63,751 nucleotides of DNA from Terriglobia bacterium (lineage in GTDB: Bacteria; Acidobacteriota; Terriglobia; 20CM-2-55-15), in assembly GCA_036496425.1 (NCBI GenBank), contig DASXLG010000330.1, positions 1 through 63,751 on the forward strand, in the 5' to 3' direction. A program made the translations under genes and the position numbers. Every line of letters starts with the position of its first letter. Position 1 is the stretch's first letter. This document shows, piece by piece, positions 25,776-34,751 of this stretch. The notes beneath the pieces are model-generated. The model was given only the letters and a program-made list of their open reading frames with translations. It was not told the DNA's origin and searched no databases.

Positions 25776-27083
25776 TCACTCTGAAGCAGAACCCAGCCTG
25801 TCCAGACGCAGTTCTATCGAGGTATCGGCGGGAAGCGTAATATTTTTGCCGTGGCCGAGAATATTGAAATAGAGGGCATATCCTACGCTGTAGGCCCCGA
25901 GCCCGAGACCGACAGGGGGCACCATCAAACCCGCAATGCCGCCCGGAAGTCCGAACAAACTGCCTCCGCCCAAAGCGCGGCTGAAAAAACCCGAACCGTA
26001 CGCTTCCGCCAGCGCGGGAGCGAAACTGGACGGCGTGCTGCCTAACATGGGCGCTGCCCCGGCAAGTGCAAATGCGGGCGCGAGGAATCGTTCCTTCGTT
26101 CTGGCGACTTGCGCCTGCCCCTCGTCATTGATCCGCAGTTGGTTCAGATCCACCGGCGGCTCCACGCCAACCAATCTTCCTTGAATGTCTCTGGTCTGCG
26201 ATGCCGACGACATGATGTTCAATGGCGGTTCAATCTTTGTGAACGTCAACGCCAGTTCACCGCCATGGGCGAGAAAACCCGCCCGGTGCGCGCTGACCAC
26301 TTCGCCTTCGAGCCTGCTGCCCGCCGGAAAGATCAGGCGATGTTCAGGGGAATACATGGGGTAAGACAGATAAGCCTGCACGGGCGTCCCCGCCCTGGCT
26401 GTCTTTGAATCGAGAGCGGTTGTCAGTCGCGCATATATCATGCTGCCGGCCGCAGGCTCTGAACCAATTCCATTCAACGTTCTCGTTGTGACCACGACGC
26501 TGCCGAAGTCGAGCGGCTGCTTCAAAGAAGCCTTATACGTCGTACCGGTTGCCACGAACTGCGGGTGATAGGGCGAAAGCCCCCACAGCATGGTATGGAG
26601 CAATTCCTTGACGGGCTGCCGCGTGCCGGTGGTATAGGTGCGCGCCTGGCCGTTCTTGAATCGAACGAGGAGATTGCCGCGCGAGACGACGCTGGTATCG
26701 ATCGGAAGCGTTTTTCCATCCGCGAATACCAGGGTATCAAACCTGATTTCCGGGTCGTGCAGAGGCGTGAAGTCGCCTCCAAGCATCGAAGACATCCGCT
26801 TCATTTTGCCTGCCGGCCGCAGTCCCGTCACCTTTCCGAGAATCTCTGTCCCGGCGGGAATCACTTCGCGATCGAATGCATAAACAGGATCGGCAATCTT
26901 CCCATGTACAGGCTCGCCGAGCTTCGACTGGACTCTTTCGGTGATGACGACTTTCAACGGAAAACCCTGGTCGAGTGTCAGCGGTACGATGGCTATCCGG
27001 TGGATGCCGTCGGACTGGGCAAAGAGCGCTCCGGTCAAAAGGATGAACAGGGCCGGAAGGGCGAGGCATTTACGCAAAAACAT
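25776..27083 (-). CDS. Exported protein with VirB10/TrbI-like segments
   Basis: Start placed at ATG 27083, nine bases after AGGTG; a GTG at 27095 is possible. The 435-residue protein has a signal peptide ending near 'ALFAQSDG'. Two repeated motifs stand out: 'VIPAGTEILGKVTGL' (about 73-88) and 'IFPAGSRLEGEVVSA' (about 250-265), the latter followed by 'GGELALTFTKI'. This is the pattern also seen in the 18791 protein and is reminiscent of VirB10/TrbI strands. Two Gly/Ala/Pro-rich hydrophobic stretches are near the C-terminus (about 335-420) and could be membrane-associated. Function unknown. Confidence 0.7.
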   Translation of the reverse strand: MFLRKCLALPALFILLTGALFAQSDGIHRIAIVPLTLDQGFPLKVVITERVQSKLGEPVHGKIADPVYAFDREVIPAGTEILGKVTGLRPAGKMKRMSSMLGGDFTPLHDPEIRFDTLVFADGKTLPIDTSVVSRGNLLVRFKNGQARTYTTGTRQPVKELLHTMLWGLSPYHPQFVATGTTYKASLKQPLDFGSVVVTTRTLNGIGSEPAAGSMIYARLTTALDSKTARAGTPVQAYLSYPMYSPEHRLIFPAGSRLEGEVVSAHRAGFLAHGGELALTFTKIEPPLNIMSSASQTRDIQGRLVGVEPPVDLNQLRINDEGQAQVARTKERFLAPAFALAGAAPMLGSTPSSFAPALAEAYGSGFFSRALGGGSLFGLPGGIAGLMVPPVGLGLGAYSVGYALYFNILGHGKNITLPADTSIELRLDRLGSASE

Positions 27084-27408
27084 ACACAAATTCACCTATT
27101 GCTGCTTCTTATTGCTGACCACCGGAACCGGCCAGGCGCGAGCGGTCTTCAAATCAGAAGGAAAGTGGGATTCAAGTGGAGTGATTATATCCGATTCGGG
27201 CCGGACCTGCAGGGAAAAGGGCACCTGAGGTATTCACCCTATAGACAGCTCCTCCTCGCCAAACCGTAGACAGATTCCATGATGTTGATGGACTGGTCCG
27301 CGGAGGGTTTGGGAAATATGCTGAATTCATTGCGGCTTACACACGTAAGGCGTTTGGCAGAATCGGTGCTTTTCGTCGTCTGGAAACGGGATAGAAAGGT
27401 AACCAACT
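27084..27408. other. Divergent intergenic region, no gene seen
   Basis: About 325 bases between the divergent exported protein and the 90-residue paralogue. I see no conserved reading frame, repeat or riboswitch-like structure. The ribosome site of the next gene, GAAAGGTAACC, is at its right end. Promoters for both genes should be here but are not recognisable to me. Confidence 0.45.
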
Positions 27409-27681
27409 ATGGATCTGTTTTCCGTTGAGATCCTGGACCGCACCGTCGAGCTTGCTGTGGACGCTATGCCGCCCGATCAGAATCCGCGTGTTGCCGCCTG
27501 TGTGATTGCAATCCGCGAATATATCGAATCACCAAACCCCTTATATGAGAGGGCGCTTCAGAGAGCCGTTCTCGAGCTGCTTGAAATAGCGCGCTTGAAT
27601 TGCCAGTTCCTTATCGCGGCACGCCTGGCGCCGATAGCGCGGCGGTTGAGTGAACCGGGAGGACAGTCCGGTGTCGCCTGA
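27409..27681 (+). CDS. Hypothetical 90-residue protein, paralogue of 775-1047
   Basis: Same length as the protein at 775-1047 and alignable from first to last residue without gaps; the blocks 'EILDRTVELAVDAMPPDQNPR' region and 'CQFLIAARLAPIARRL' are the most alike. No signal peptide, membrane segment or known motif. AAAGGTAACCAACT precedes the ATG. It lies 123 bases upstream of a hybrid histidine kinase on the same strand, whereas the other copy faces a hydrolase, so the neighbourhood is not conserved within the window. Confidence 0.72.
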   Translation: MDLFSVEILDRTVELAVDAMPPDQNPRVAACVIAIREYIESPNPLYERALQRAVLELLEIARLNCQFLIAARLAPIARRLSEPGGQSGVA

Positions 27682-27804
27682 CGACGCCAAATATTATTCA
27701 CGCCGATGTATTTCCTGGTGGCCGGAATGTCACTTATGTATCGTCACAATACGTTAAGCGTTTGACGACTTACTGGCGTTCCCGGCAACCGGGAGTTTCT
27801 CGTC

Positions 27805-29811
27805 ATGGAAGAGCACCGCATGAAACACATTCAGGAACTGGACAGATTTTTTTCGCTCTCACCGGACCTTCTATGCATTCTGGACTTTGAAGGACGCTTT
27901 ATCAGTTTCAACCCGGCTTGGGAGTACGGCCTCGGGTACAGCGCTGAAGAGCTGAGCTCTTTACCTTGTCTTGATCGTGTTCATCCGGATGATCGAGCCC
28001 AAACAGTCGAAGCTGTATCGCGCCTGGCGCGCGAAACGGCGAGCGTGACGATCCTTAATCGGTATGAGTGCAAAGACGGGTCGTACAAGTGGCTGCGATG
28101 GAACTGCACCTCGGATCTGTCACGCCGGGAAATCTATGGCATTGCCAGGGACATCACACCGGTAAGAAAACTGCAAAACGAACTGCACGAACTCAACGCC
28201 ACCCTGGAGCAGCGAGTCCGGGTTCGAACGGAACAGTGGCAGCGCGCGAACGAAGCTCTTCGCACCGAAGTGGCAGCGAGAATGCAAACCGAAGAAGCGC
28301 TTCGACAGGCGTACCAGACATTGACTTCCATACTCGAGGCCTCTCCGCACGCCATCATTGCTGTCGATTCATCGCGTAACGTCAAAGTCTGGAACGCAGC
28401 TGCAACCAGAATTTTCGGATGGAGCGAAGAGGAGGTAATCGGGCGCAAAGTGCCGTTTGTCACCGAAGAAACCCGCGAACAATCCAACCAGTTCAACCAG
28501 CGGGCACTGCATGGCGAAACGTTCATCAATTTTGAGTTGCGCCGGCATAAAAGAGACGGAACGCCAACCGACCTTCTGGTGTCTGCGGCCCCCACTCGCG
28601 ACACCCACGGTGAGATCGATGGTTTTCTAACAGTGGCGACGGACATCACGGAACACAAAGCTCTCGAGCAGCAGTTTCTTCGGACGCAACGGCTGGAGAG
28701 TCTCGGAACACTGGCAAGCGGCATCGCGCACGATCTCAACAATGTGCTGTCTCCGATCGTCATGTCGCTGGAGCTATTCCGGCTTAGAACGACGGACGGG
28801 ACGATGCTGCGAACGCTGGACACTCTGGACCAGTGCGCGCAGCGCGGCGCCGATCTCGTCCGGCAGGTTCTCACCTTTGCGCGCGGCGTGCAGGGAGAAC
28901 GGATGCCGGTTCAGACCAAGCATCTGTTGCAGGACGTCGAAAAAGTCGTTCTGCAAACGATGCCGAAATCGATAACAGTCTCCTCCGATTTTCCAACCGA
29001 TCTGTGGATGGTCTCCGCAGATGTGACGCAGCTGCACCAGGTGTTGATGAACCTGATTGTGAACGCCCGGGATGCGATGACGGACGGCGGCAGCTTGTCC
29101 ATCAGCGCGCGCAATGTAACGCTCGACGAAACGTATGTTGCCATGAATCCTCAAGCCTCGGCAGGCGCCTTCGTCGTGATCGAGGTCCAGGATTCAGGGC
29201 ACGGCATCCCGCCGGAAATAAAGGAACGCGTTTTCCAGCCGTTCTTCACCACGAAAGAAGTTGGGAAAGGCAGCGGTCTGGGACTGTCGACTGTGGCGGC
29301 AATTGTGAAAAATCATGGAGGCTTCCTCACCCTCTATAGCGAAGTCGGGCGAGGCACCTCGTTCAAGGTTTACTTTCCGGCGCCGAAGAGCCCGGCCGGG
29401 CAAATAAACAAGCCCGCTCGACAAACGATGCCGGCCGGTAATGGCGAGACGGTTCTGATAGTGGACGACGAAGCCGCCGTCCGGGACATCGCCAAACTGA
29501 CGCTCGAAGCACACGGTTACCGGGTGCTTGTGGCACAGGACGGTGCGGATGGCGTTGCGGAGTATGCGAAGCATGCCGGCGAAATCCGGCTGGTTATCTC
29601 CGATATGGATATGCCCGTGATGAACGGCGCAGCTATGATTCGCTCGCTCGAGCGGATCAACCCGAACGTCCGCATCCTTTCCGCGAGCGGGCTGACGGCG
29701 GCTGTCCGTGCCTCCCAACAGCAAACCTCCCATTGGCGCGCCACCCTTCCAAAACCATACACGGCGGAACAACTGCTGCGTGCTGTTCACGACCTGCTGC
29801 AAGCCGCATAG
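27805..29811 (+). CDS. Hybrid histidine kinase PAS-PAS-HisKA-HATPase-receiver
   Basis: A 668-residue soluble hybrid kinase. Domains: PAS/PAC (about 10-122), a coiled-coil linker (about 122-170), second PAS/PAC (about 170-285), HisKA with 'LASGIAHDLNNVLSP' (His309), HATPase_c with N-box 'NLIVNARDAM', G1 'DSGHGI' and G2 'GSGLGLST', and a C-terminal receiver (about 548-665) with 'IVDDEAAV', phospho-acceptor Asp in 'VISDMDMPVMNG' and Lys in 'LPKPYTAE'. The H-box type (AHDLNN) is that of NtrB-like kinases. A phosphorelay to an external HPt protein is expected; none is seen nearby. An ATG five codons in (27820) is an alternative start. Confidence 0.92.
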   Translation: MEEHRMKHIQELDRFFSLSPDLLCILDFEGRFISFNPAWEYGLGYSAEELSSLPCLDRVHPDDRAQTVEAVSRLARETASVTILNRYECKDGSYKWLRWNCTSDLSRREIYGIARDITPVRKLQNELHELNATLEQRVRVRTEQWQRANEALRTEVAARMQTEEALRQAYQTLTSILEASPHAIIAVDSSRNVKVWNAAATRIFGWSEEEVIGRKVPFVTEETREQSNQFNQRALHGETFINFELRRHKRDGTPTDLLVSAAPTRDTHGEIDGFLTVATDITEHKALEQQFLRTQRLESLGTLASGIAHDLNNVLSPIVMSLELFRLRTTDGTMLRTLDTLDQCAQRGADLVRQVLTFARGVQGERMPVQTKHLLQDVEKVVLQTMPKSITVSSDFPTDLWMVSADVTQLHQVLMNLIVNARDAMTDGGSLSISARNVTLDETYVAMNPQASAGAFVVIEVQDSGHGIPPEIKERVFQPFFTTKEVGKGSGLGLSTVAAIVKNHGGFLTLYSEVGRGTSFKVYFPAPKSPAGQINKPARQTMPAGNGETVLIVDDEAAVRDIAKLTLEAHGYRVLVAQDGADGVAEYAKHAGEIRLVISDMDMPVMNGAAMIRSLERINPNVRILSASGLTAAVRASQQQTSHWRATLPKPYTAEQLLRAVHDLLQAA

Positions 29812-29899
29812 GAGTGGAAGGCTGCGCCCATTAGGATTCAACGGGCAAATAATTACGTTTCCGTAAATCCGAGTTCAGGCTTTTGACGTTTTACTGGGA

Positions 29900-30097
29900 G
29901 TGACCAAGTTCAATATCGGAGACCAGGTCAAGATTCTGCCGGAAGTGCAAACGCTGTTCGTGGGCGCGGAGGGCGTCATCCATGAGGTAGCAGCAAACGA
30001 CCGCGGCATCAGCACACTCGATCGTTACGTCGTCATGTTTAAATGGGGCGAGAAACAGATCTTTTACGATGTGCAGTTGGCGCGGATTCAACGTTGA
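29900..30097 (+). CDS. Small KOW/SH3-like protein
   Basis: A 65-residue protein from GTG 29900. 'FNIGDQVKILPEVQTLFVGAEG' region looks like a KOW or SH3-like barrel (G-D-x-V-x-I, then G-x-x-G), followed by 'DRYVVMFKWGEKQIFYDVQLARI'. Such small barrels bind RNA, DNA or protein. The ribosome site (GGGAG) overlaps the start, so initiation may differ from the usual layout. It is three bases from the convergent hydrolase gene. Confidence 0.6.
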   Translation: MTKFNIGDQVKILPEVQTLFVGAEGVIHEVAANDRGISTLDRYVVMFKWGEKQIFYDVQLARIQR

Positions 30098-30100
30098 GGA

Positions 30101-30727
30101 TTAACGGGCTCGCATCCAGTCGTCGATCGTCTGGGCTGCGGTCTCCGGCGATTCCGTGTCCTTCCGGCTCCGCTTGAGCGAATGATCTCCGCCTTCGACC
30201 CAAACCAAAGTTGCATGGGCGCCGATCCTGCCCACTACCTTCTCGAGCAGGTTTCGTTCGGCAAAAATATCCTTTGTGCCGCTGATAAAGAGCATCGGAA
30301 TCTTCAACGCATAAAGGTGTTCATCACGGAGCTGATCTGTCTTGCCGGGCGGATGAAGCGGATAACCGAGGAATATAAGTCCCTCAACGCCGGGCGTGTC
30401 ACCCGCGATATACGAGGCTACCCGGCCTCCCATCGATTTCCCGCCAATGACAATGCGTCCGGGTTTGTAATCGGTGATGACCCGTTCGATGACGGCACGA
30501 TAGCGTGCCTGGAGTTTCGGCTGCGGGTCCGGAAACCGCCTTTTCGCCGCCATGTAATCGAAGTCGAAGCGGACGGAGAGGAAACCACGGCGGGCGAGTT
30601 CCGTGTGAAACCAGGTCATGAAGGGGGAGTGCATTCCCTGCCCCGCCCCATGGCCAAGGATGACCGCGGTCAGATCAACCGCGGATGAGGGTTTCAGCGC
30701 GTCGAAGGAATCATCTTTTGAGATCAA
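30101..30727 (-). CDS. KANL3/Tex30-family alpha/beta hydrolase
   Basis: A 208-residue alpha/beta hydrolase. 'ILGHGAGQGMHSPFM' is the oxyanion region, the nucleophile elbow is IGGKSMGG with Ser98, and Asp in 'ISGTKDIF' and His in 'EGGDHSL' complete the triad. This matches the KANL3/Tex30 hydrolase-like family, whose bacterial members lack a defined substrate. Start is TTG 30727; no in-frame ATG exists at a suitable place. It follows the Clp-like ATPase gene by nine bases and is probably co-transcribed with it. Confidence 0.82.
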   Translation of the reverse strand: MISKDDSFDALKPSSAVDLTAVILGHGAGQGMHSPFMTWFHTELARRGFLSVRFDFDYMAAKRRFPDPQPKLQARYRAVIERVITDYKPGRIVIGGKSMGGRVASYIAGDTPGVEGLIFLGYPLHPPGKTDQLRDEHLYALKIPMLFISGTKDIFAERNLLEKVVGRIGAHATLVWVEGGDHSLKRSRKDTESPETAAQTIDDWMRAR

Positions 30728-30736
30728 ACATTCATT

Positions 30737-31918
30737 TTAGCGCTTCAGAGCTTCACAGCTTGCAACTTCCGGTTCGACCAGCTGCAGTCTTGCGCCGGCT
30801 CCCGATACCCGCCGCATCGGAAATTCCGCCACGTTGGCGGAATCCGACACGGTAAAGCTGGACAGACCGCGTTCTTTCGAGAAGACAAGCTTGTCTCCGG
30901 CCGAGCCGAGATCGATTTTGATCACGTCCCCCATACCGATTTGTCCCGTCGCAATGAGATTCGAAATCGGATAGACAAGATGGCGCTCAATCGCGCGCTT
31001 CAAATGGCGGGCACCGTACTTCAGATCGGTGCCTTCGCGGAGCAGGAATTCTTTCGCTTCAAGCGTGCATCTGAAAATGAATTGCTTGTCCGATTGCGAC
31101 GCCATGATTCTGTTCTGGACATCATTCAACTCGATGTCCAGGATCTGCTTCAAATGCTGCTGGTTCAGCGTCCGGAAAACGACGACCTTGTCGATTCGGT
31201 TCATGAATTCCGGCGAGAACTTGCGTTTCGCAGAGTCCAGCGCGGTGTGATACATCTTTCGGTCGATTTCGGCCAGGTTGGCTTCGTCTTGACGGACGCC
31301 GGAAGTGAAGCCGATTCCGCCGCTCAGCATTTCGCTCATTTCCACTGCGCCGAGGTTCGACGTCATAAAGATCACGCAGCGAGAGAGATCCACCTTCCGA
31401 TTGTCGCCGAGCGTGAGCGTGGCCTTGTCAAGGATCCCCAGCAGCAGCTGCCACAAGGCATCGTTGGCCTTTTCGATTTCGTCGAATAACAGAAAGCTGA
31501 AACGGGCGCGATCGTTCTGATACTGGTCGATCGCTTCCTGGGTCAGCAACGGCGGAGTTTCGCGGTGTCCGAGATAGCCCGGAGGAGATCCGATCAGCTT
31601 GGCGATCTCGTGGCTGTGCTGGAATTCTGCGCAATCGATTTTGATGAAAGCCCGGGGACTACCGAAAAGGATGTCCGCAGAGGCTTCGACAACTCTGGTT
31701 TTTCCAGAGCCGGTGGGGCCCAGGAACAACAGATTGCCGATCGGACGGCCGGGCATATTCATGCCGGCCATGTAAATCTGGTACATGTTCACGATTCGGC
31801 GCACCGCGCGATCCTGCCCGACGATCTTCCCAAGAAGCCGCCGCTCGAAGTCGAGCACTTCGGAGCTGCGCATTTCTGGATCGAGGAGTACCTCTTCTGA
31901 AACGAACGGTTTGACCAT
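30737..31918 (-). CDS. Clp-type AAA+ ATPase, single (D2-like) module
   Basis: A 393-residue AAA+ protein that matches the second ATPase module of ClpA/ClpB/ClpC: Walker A 'GPTGSGKT' (67-74), pore loop region 'GSPPGYLGH', Walker B 'FLLFDEIEKA', sensor 1 'MTSNLG', arginine finger region 'FMNRID' and a C-terminal ClpB D2-small-like domain ('YGARHLKRAIERHL'). There is no N-domain, D1 or middle domain, and no zinc finger as in ClpX. No ClpP-binding IGF loop is evident. It could be an unfoldase of its own. It is not inside the T6SS cluster and does not look like ClpV. Confidence 0.85.
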   Translation of the reverse strand: MVKPFVSEEVLLDPEMRSSEVLDFERRLLGKIVGQDRAVRRIVNMYQIYMAGMNMPGRPIGNLLFLGPTGSGKTRVVEASADILFGSPRAFIKIDCAEFQHSHEIAKLIGSPPGYLGHRETPPLLTQEAIDQYQNDRARFSFLLFDEIEKANDALWQLLLGILDKATLTLGDNRKVDLSRCVIFMTSNLGAVEMSEMLSGGIGFTSGVRQDEANLAEIDRKMYHTALDSAKRKFSPEFMNRIDKVVVFRTLNQQHLKQILDIELNDVQNRIMASQSDKQFIFRCTLEAKEFLLREGTDLKYGARHLKRAIERHLVYPISNLIATGQIGMGDVIKIDLGSAGDKLVFSKERGLSSFTVSDSANVAEFPMRRVSGAGARLQLVEPEVASCEALKR

Positions 31919-32106
31919 CGCTTTATACCTCGTGCCGGCCTTTTCCCAGCATTGTCAGGACAGCCCTTGATCAGGTTTCCACAGTTGAATCTTGCAAGTC
32001 TTCTACCAATCGGAAAACCTCTGTCCTCTGTCTTTGACGGGTCTTCCCTCCATTTGGTGGAATCACCGTTCTTCTATGACGTTATCGGCAGCACAAATCG
32101 ATGGCT

Positions 32107-33240
32107 TTAGCGGTGGGAATGGGCTTCCTCGATGGTCCGGCGGTAAAGGTCCTCATACTTTAGAACAATCTTGCTTGCACAAAACTCCTGGGCTGCATGG
32201 TCCCTCGCAGCCTGGCCAAGCGCACGGCGGAGCTCAGGGTTTTTGAGGATGGAAAGGCAACCATCTGCCATGGAATCAATATCTCCCACCTCATACAGGT
32301 ACCCGTCGATACCGTCGCGCACCACTTCGGGAATGCCGCCGACGTTTGTGGCGACCACGGGAACTTCGCAGGCCATCGCCTCCAGGGCGACGAGACCGAA
32401 CGATTCCAGCTCGCTCGGAAGCAGCAGCACATCCGAAATTGCGAGCAATTCGCTCATGCTGTTCTGCTTGCCGACGAATTTGACGTCGTCCTGAATCCCG
32501 TGTGTATGCGCGAGCCATTCGGCCTTGGGACGGTCGGGTCCATCTCCTACCATCAGAAGACGCGCATTTATCCGGCGCCGGACGCGCGCGAAAATGCCGA
32601 TGACGTCTTCGACGCGTTTGACCGGACGGAAATTCGAGATATGGATGAGAATCCCCTGGTCGTCGGAAGCGAACCGTTTCCGGAGACTTCGATCAGCCGC
32701 GCGGCCATAGATATCGCAATCGACGAAGTTAGGCACCACCTCGACCGGCCGTTCGATCTGGAACTCCTGGATCGTGCGCTGGCGCAGGTACTCGGAGACC
32801 GCCGTGACCGCGTCGCTCTGTTCGATTCCGAACCGGGTGATCGGCAGATACGAGCGGTCATTGCCCACCAGTGTAATGTCCGTACCGTGCAATGTTGTGA
32901 CGAACGGCACCACGCGGTCGGTCAACATCTTCTTTGCAAGATAGGCACTGATCGAATGTGGGATGGCATAGTGAACATGGAGAACGTCGAGGTCAAAGCG
33001 GGTCATCACCTCTGCCATCTTGGTCGCAAGAACCAGGTCGTATGGGGGATATTCGAAAAGGGGATATGACAGGACTTCCACTTCATGAAAATAAATGCGG
33101 TCCGTCATCGTCAGGCGAATTGGAAGCGCGTAGCTGATGAAGTGCACGTCGTGGCCGCGCGATGCCAGTTCCTTGCCCAATTCCGCAGCTACGACGCCGC
33201 TACCACCATACGTCGGATAGCAGGTGATCCCGATCTTCAT
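32107..33240 (-). CDS. bshA: N-acetyl-alpha-D-glucosaminyl L-malate synthase
   Basis: First enzyme of bacillithiol synthesis: joins UDP-N-acetylglucosamine to L-malate. The 377-residue GT4 glycosyltransferase starts '[18 protein letters not shown]', the typical BshA start with its donor-site Gly-rich loop, and continues with '[15 protein letters not shown]', '[11 protein letters not shown]' and '[17 protein letters not shown]' (acidic ExxxxxxxE of retaining GT4 enzymes). Length and motifs are full. The ATG overlaps the bshC stop by four bases, so expression is coupled to bshC. Confidence 0.93.
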   Translation of the reverse strand: MKIGITCYPTYGGSGVVAAELGKELASRGHDVHFISYALPIRLTMTDRIYFHEVEVLSYPLFEYPPYDLVLATKMAEVMTRFDLDVLHVHYAIPHSISAYLAKKMLTDRVVPFVTTLHGTDITLVGNDRSYLPITRFGIEQSDAVTAVSEYLRQRTIQEFQIERPVEVVPNFVDCDIYGRAADRSLRKRFASDDQGILIHISNFRPVKRVEDVIGIFARVRRRINARLLMVGDGPDRPKAEWLAHTHGIQDDVKFVGKQNSMSELLAISDVLLLPSELESFGLVALEAMACEVPVVATNVGGIPEVVRDGIDGYLYEVGDIDSMADGCLSILKNPELRRALGQAARDHAAQEFCASKIVLKYEDLYRRTIEEAHSHR

Positions 33241-34751
33241 ATTTCGATGACCTGATGTTCTCTCGAGTCCAGGTTGAGTGCCTCCTCGAGCCGGCGCGTA
33301 AAACCGAACCCGTAACGTACCAGGAACGATGTGACATTAAGGACTCTTTCCTGAAACTTCTTATCCGGAAAAATCGAGTTCCCGATAGCCTCCAGATGCC
33401 TCTCCAGTGTGTCGTTCCGGCGCGCTTCGGCGTTTACAAACTTCGTTCGCAGCGCCTCGACCTGGTGCCGGATTTTCTGCCTGGAGGTATCCAGCGCCCC
33501 TGCGAGGGTTGAATCTACCGCGGTCAAAGTGGGACCGAGCGTCTCTAATTCGGCCTCGATCTTCTCACGGACCCTATCGAATACTTCCACTCCGTGGACG
33601 CTCGCTACTGCTTTCCGGCGCAGAAAGTCACGGCCTCGAAAGACCTCCAGGAAGTCGATGCCGTACTTCGCCAGCGTGCGGGAAACGCGGCTTTCCAGTA
33701 CAGTGGCACTGATCCGCGGATAGACCGGTGGAACCTGGCGTCCAAGCGCATCGTAGACGGCGGCCGCTTGAGCGAAGTACGCGACCTCCGCCGGGCCTCC
33801 GACATAGGCAGCCGTCGGAAACATCGAATCCTGCATCACAGGACGAACCAGAACATTGGCACTCAGTTGAAGCTCCTGGCTGAGTTCCTCGGGCCGGAGC
33901 GCCTGCCGCGACTTCCCGCGGTAGGCAAACAGCCCGGTAAAGTTTTTATCAACCTTCACCTGCTCGTGGTACCCGGCTTCAGACAATTCGCGGCCGCGGG
34001 CCTGAACTGCCGCCAGGAGTCTGGAATGGTCTCGAACAGCATCGACGAGCGTCGGCTGCGCCAGCAGCCGCAGCTCAGGATTCAACGGATTCGCGAGGAT
34101 CAGACCGGAGCCTTCGAAAAGTTTCTCGAGCATCGCGGAAAATGCATCGACCGGGGAAACACCGGGACGGTAGGAACACTCCAGCAGCTCTCGAAGCTGC
34201 GGCTGGAACTCGGACTCCGGCAGGCTCGAGAGGCATGTCGAGATCGCGCCGGAGACGTCGCCGCCCAGCTTGAGCCAGCCTACCGGCGAGGATTCCGTAT
34301 TCGAGAGATCGACGCGAAGATGGGTCAGACCGGAATCACGATCGAGGACGTATGCCGACTCGATTTCCTGAAAGTCGTGATCCTCCGACGCTATCCAGAA
34401 CACAGGAACCGCCGGCACTCCTGCGGCATCGAGCGCTTTCGCGAGTTTGATGGCGGTGACCGCTTTGAGGATGGTGTAGTTCGGCCCGGCAAACAGCGCC
34501 GCCTGCTGTCCGGTGATGACGGCGGCGGCGCCGGCTGCAAGTTTCTCGATCGAGCGCTTGTCGCCGCCAAGACCTGCGCATAAGCGGTCACGATGGCCGC
34601 GTTCGAGCGGCTTGCGTTCACGCGCAAACGCCGCAATCGATTCGATCGAATATGAGCGTGGATAGAATTTCCGCAGCCGCGCCGGATCGCCGACATAGTC
34701 AAGGAAGAGCGCCGACATTTGCGGCAGACTCCCAAACGGAATACGTGTCAT
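33237..34751 (-). CDS. bshC: Putative cysteine ligase BshC
   Basis: Adds cysteine to glucosaminyl-malate in the last step of bacillithiol synthesis. The 504-residue protein has the family blocks 'AAVITGQQAALFAGPNYTI' and 'VPVFWIASEDHDFQEI' in the N-terminal core and a long coiled-coil region (about 395-455) as in the known family. It overlaps bshA downstream and the aldolase gene upstream, four bases each. The deacetylase gene bshB is not in the window. Confidence 0.93.
   Translation of the reverse strand: MTRIPFGSLPQMSALFLDYVGDPARLRKFYPRSYSIESIAAFARERKPLERGHRDRLCAGLGGDKRSIEKLAAGAAAVITGQQAALFAGPNYTILKAVTAIKLAKALDAAGVPAVPVFWIASEDHDFQEIESAYVLDRDSGLTHLRVDLSNTESSPVGWLKLGGDVSGAISTCLSSLPESEFQPQLRELLECSYRPGVSPVDAFSAMLEKLFEGSGLILANPLNPELRLLAQPTLVDAVRDHSRLLAAVQARGRELSEAGYHEQVKVDKNFTGLFAYRGKSRQALRPEELSQELQLSANVLVRPVMQDSMFPTAAYVGGPAEVAYFAQAAAVYDALGRQVPPVYPRISATVLESRVSRTLAKYGIDFLEVFRGRDFLRRKAVASVHGVEVFDRVREKIEAELETLGPTLTAVDSTLAGALDTSRQKIRHQVEALRTKFVNAEARRNDTLERHLEAIGNSIFPDKKFQERVLNVTSFLVRYGFGFTRRLEEALNLDSREHQVIEI

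Noticed and set aside
33594-34583. 329-codon open frame on the + strand
   Set aside because: It is antisense to bshC, which has strong family matches; a high-GC shadow.
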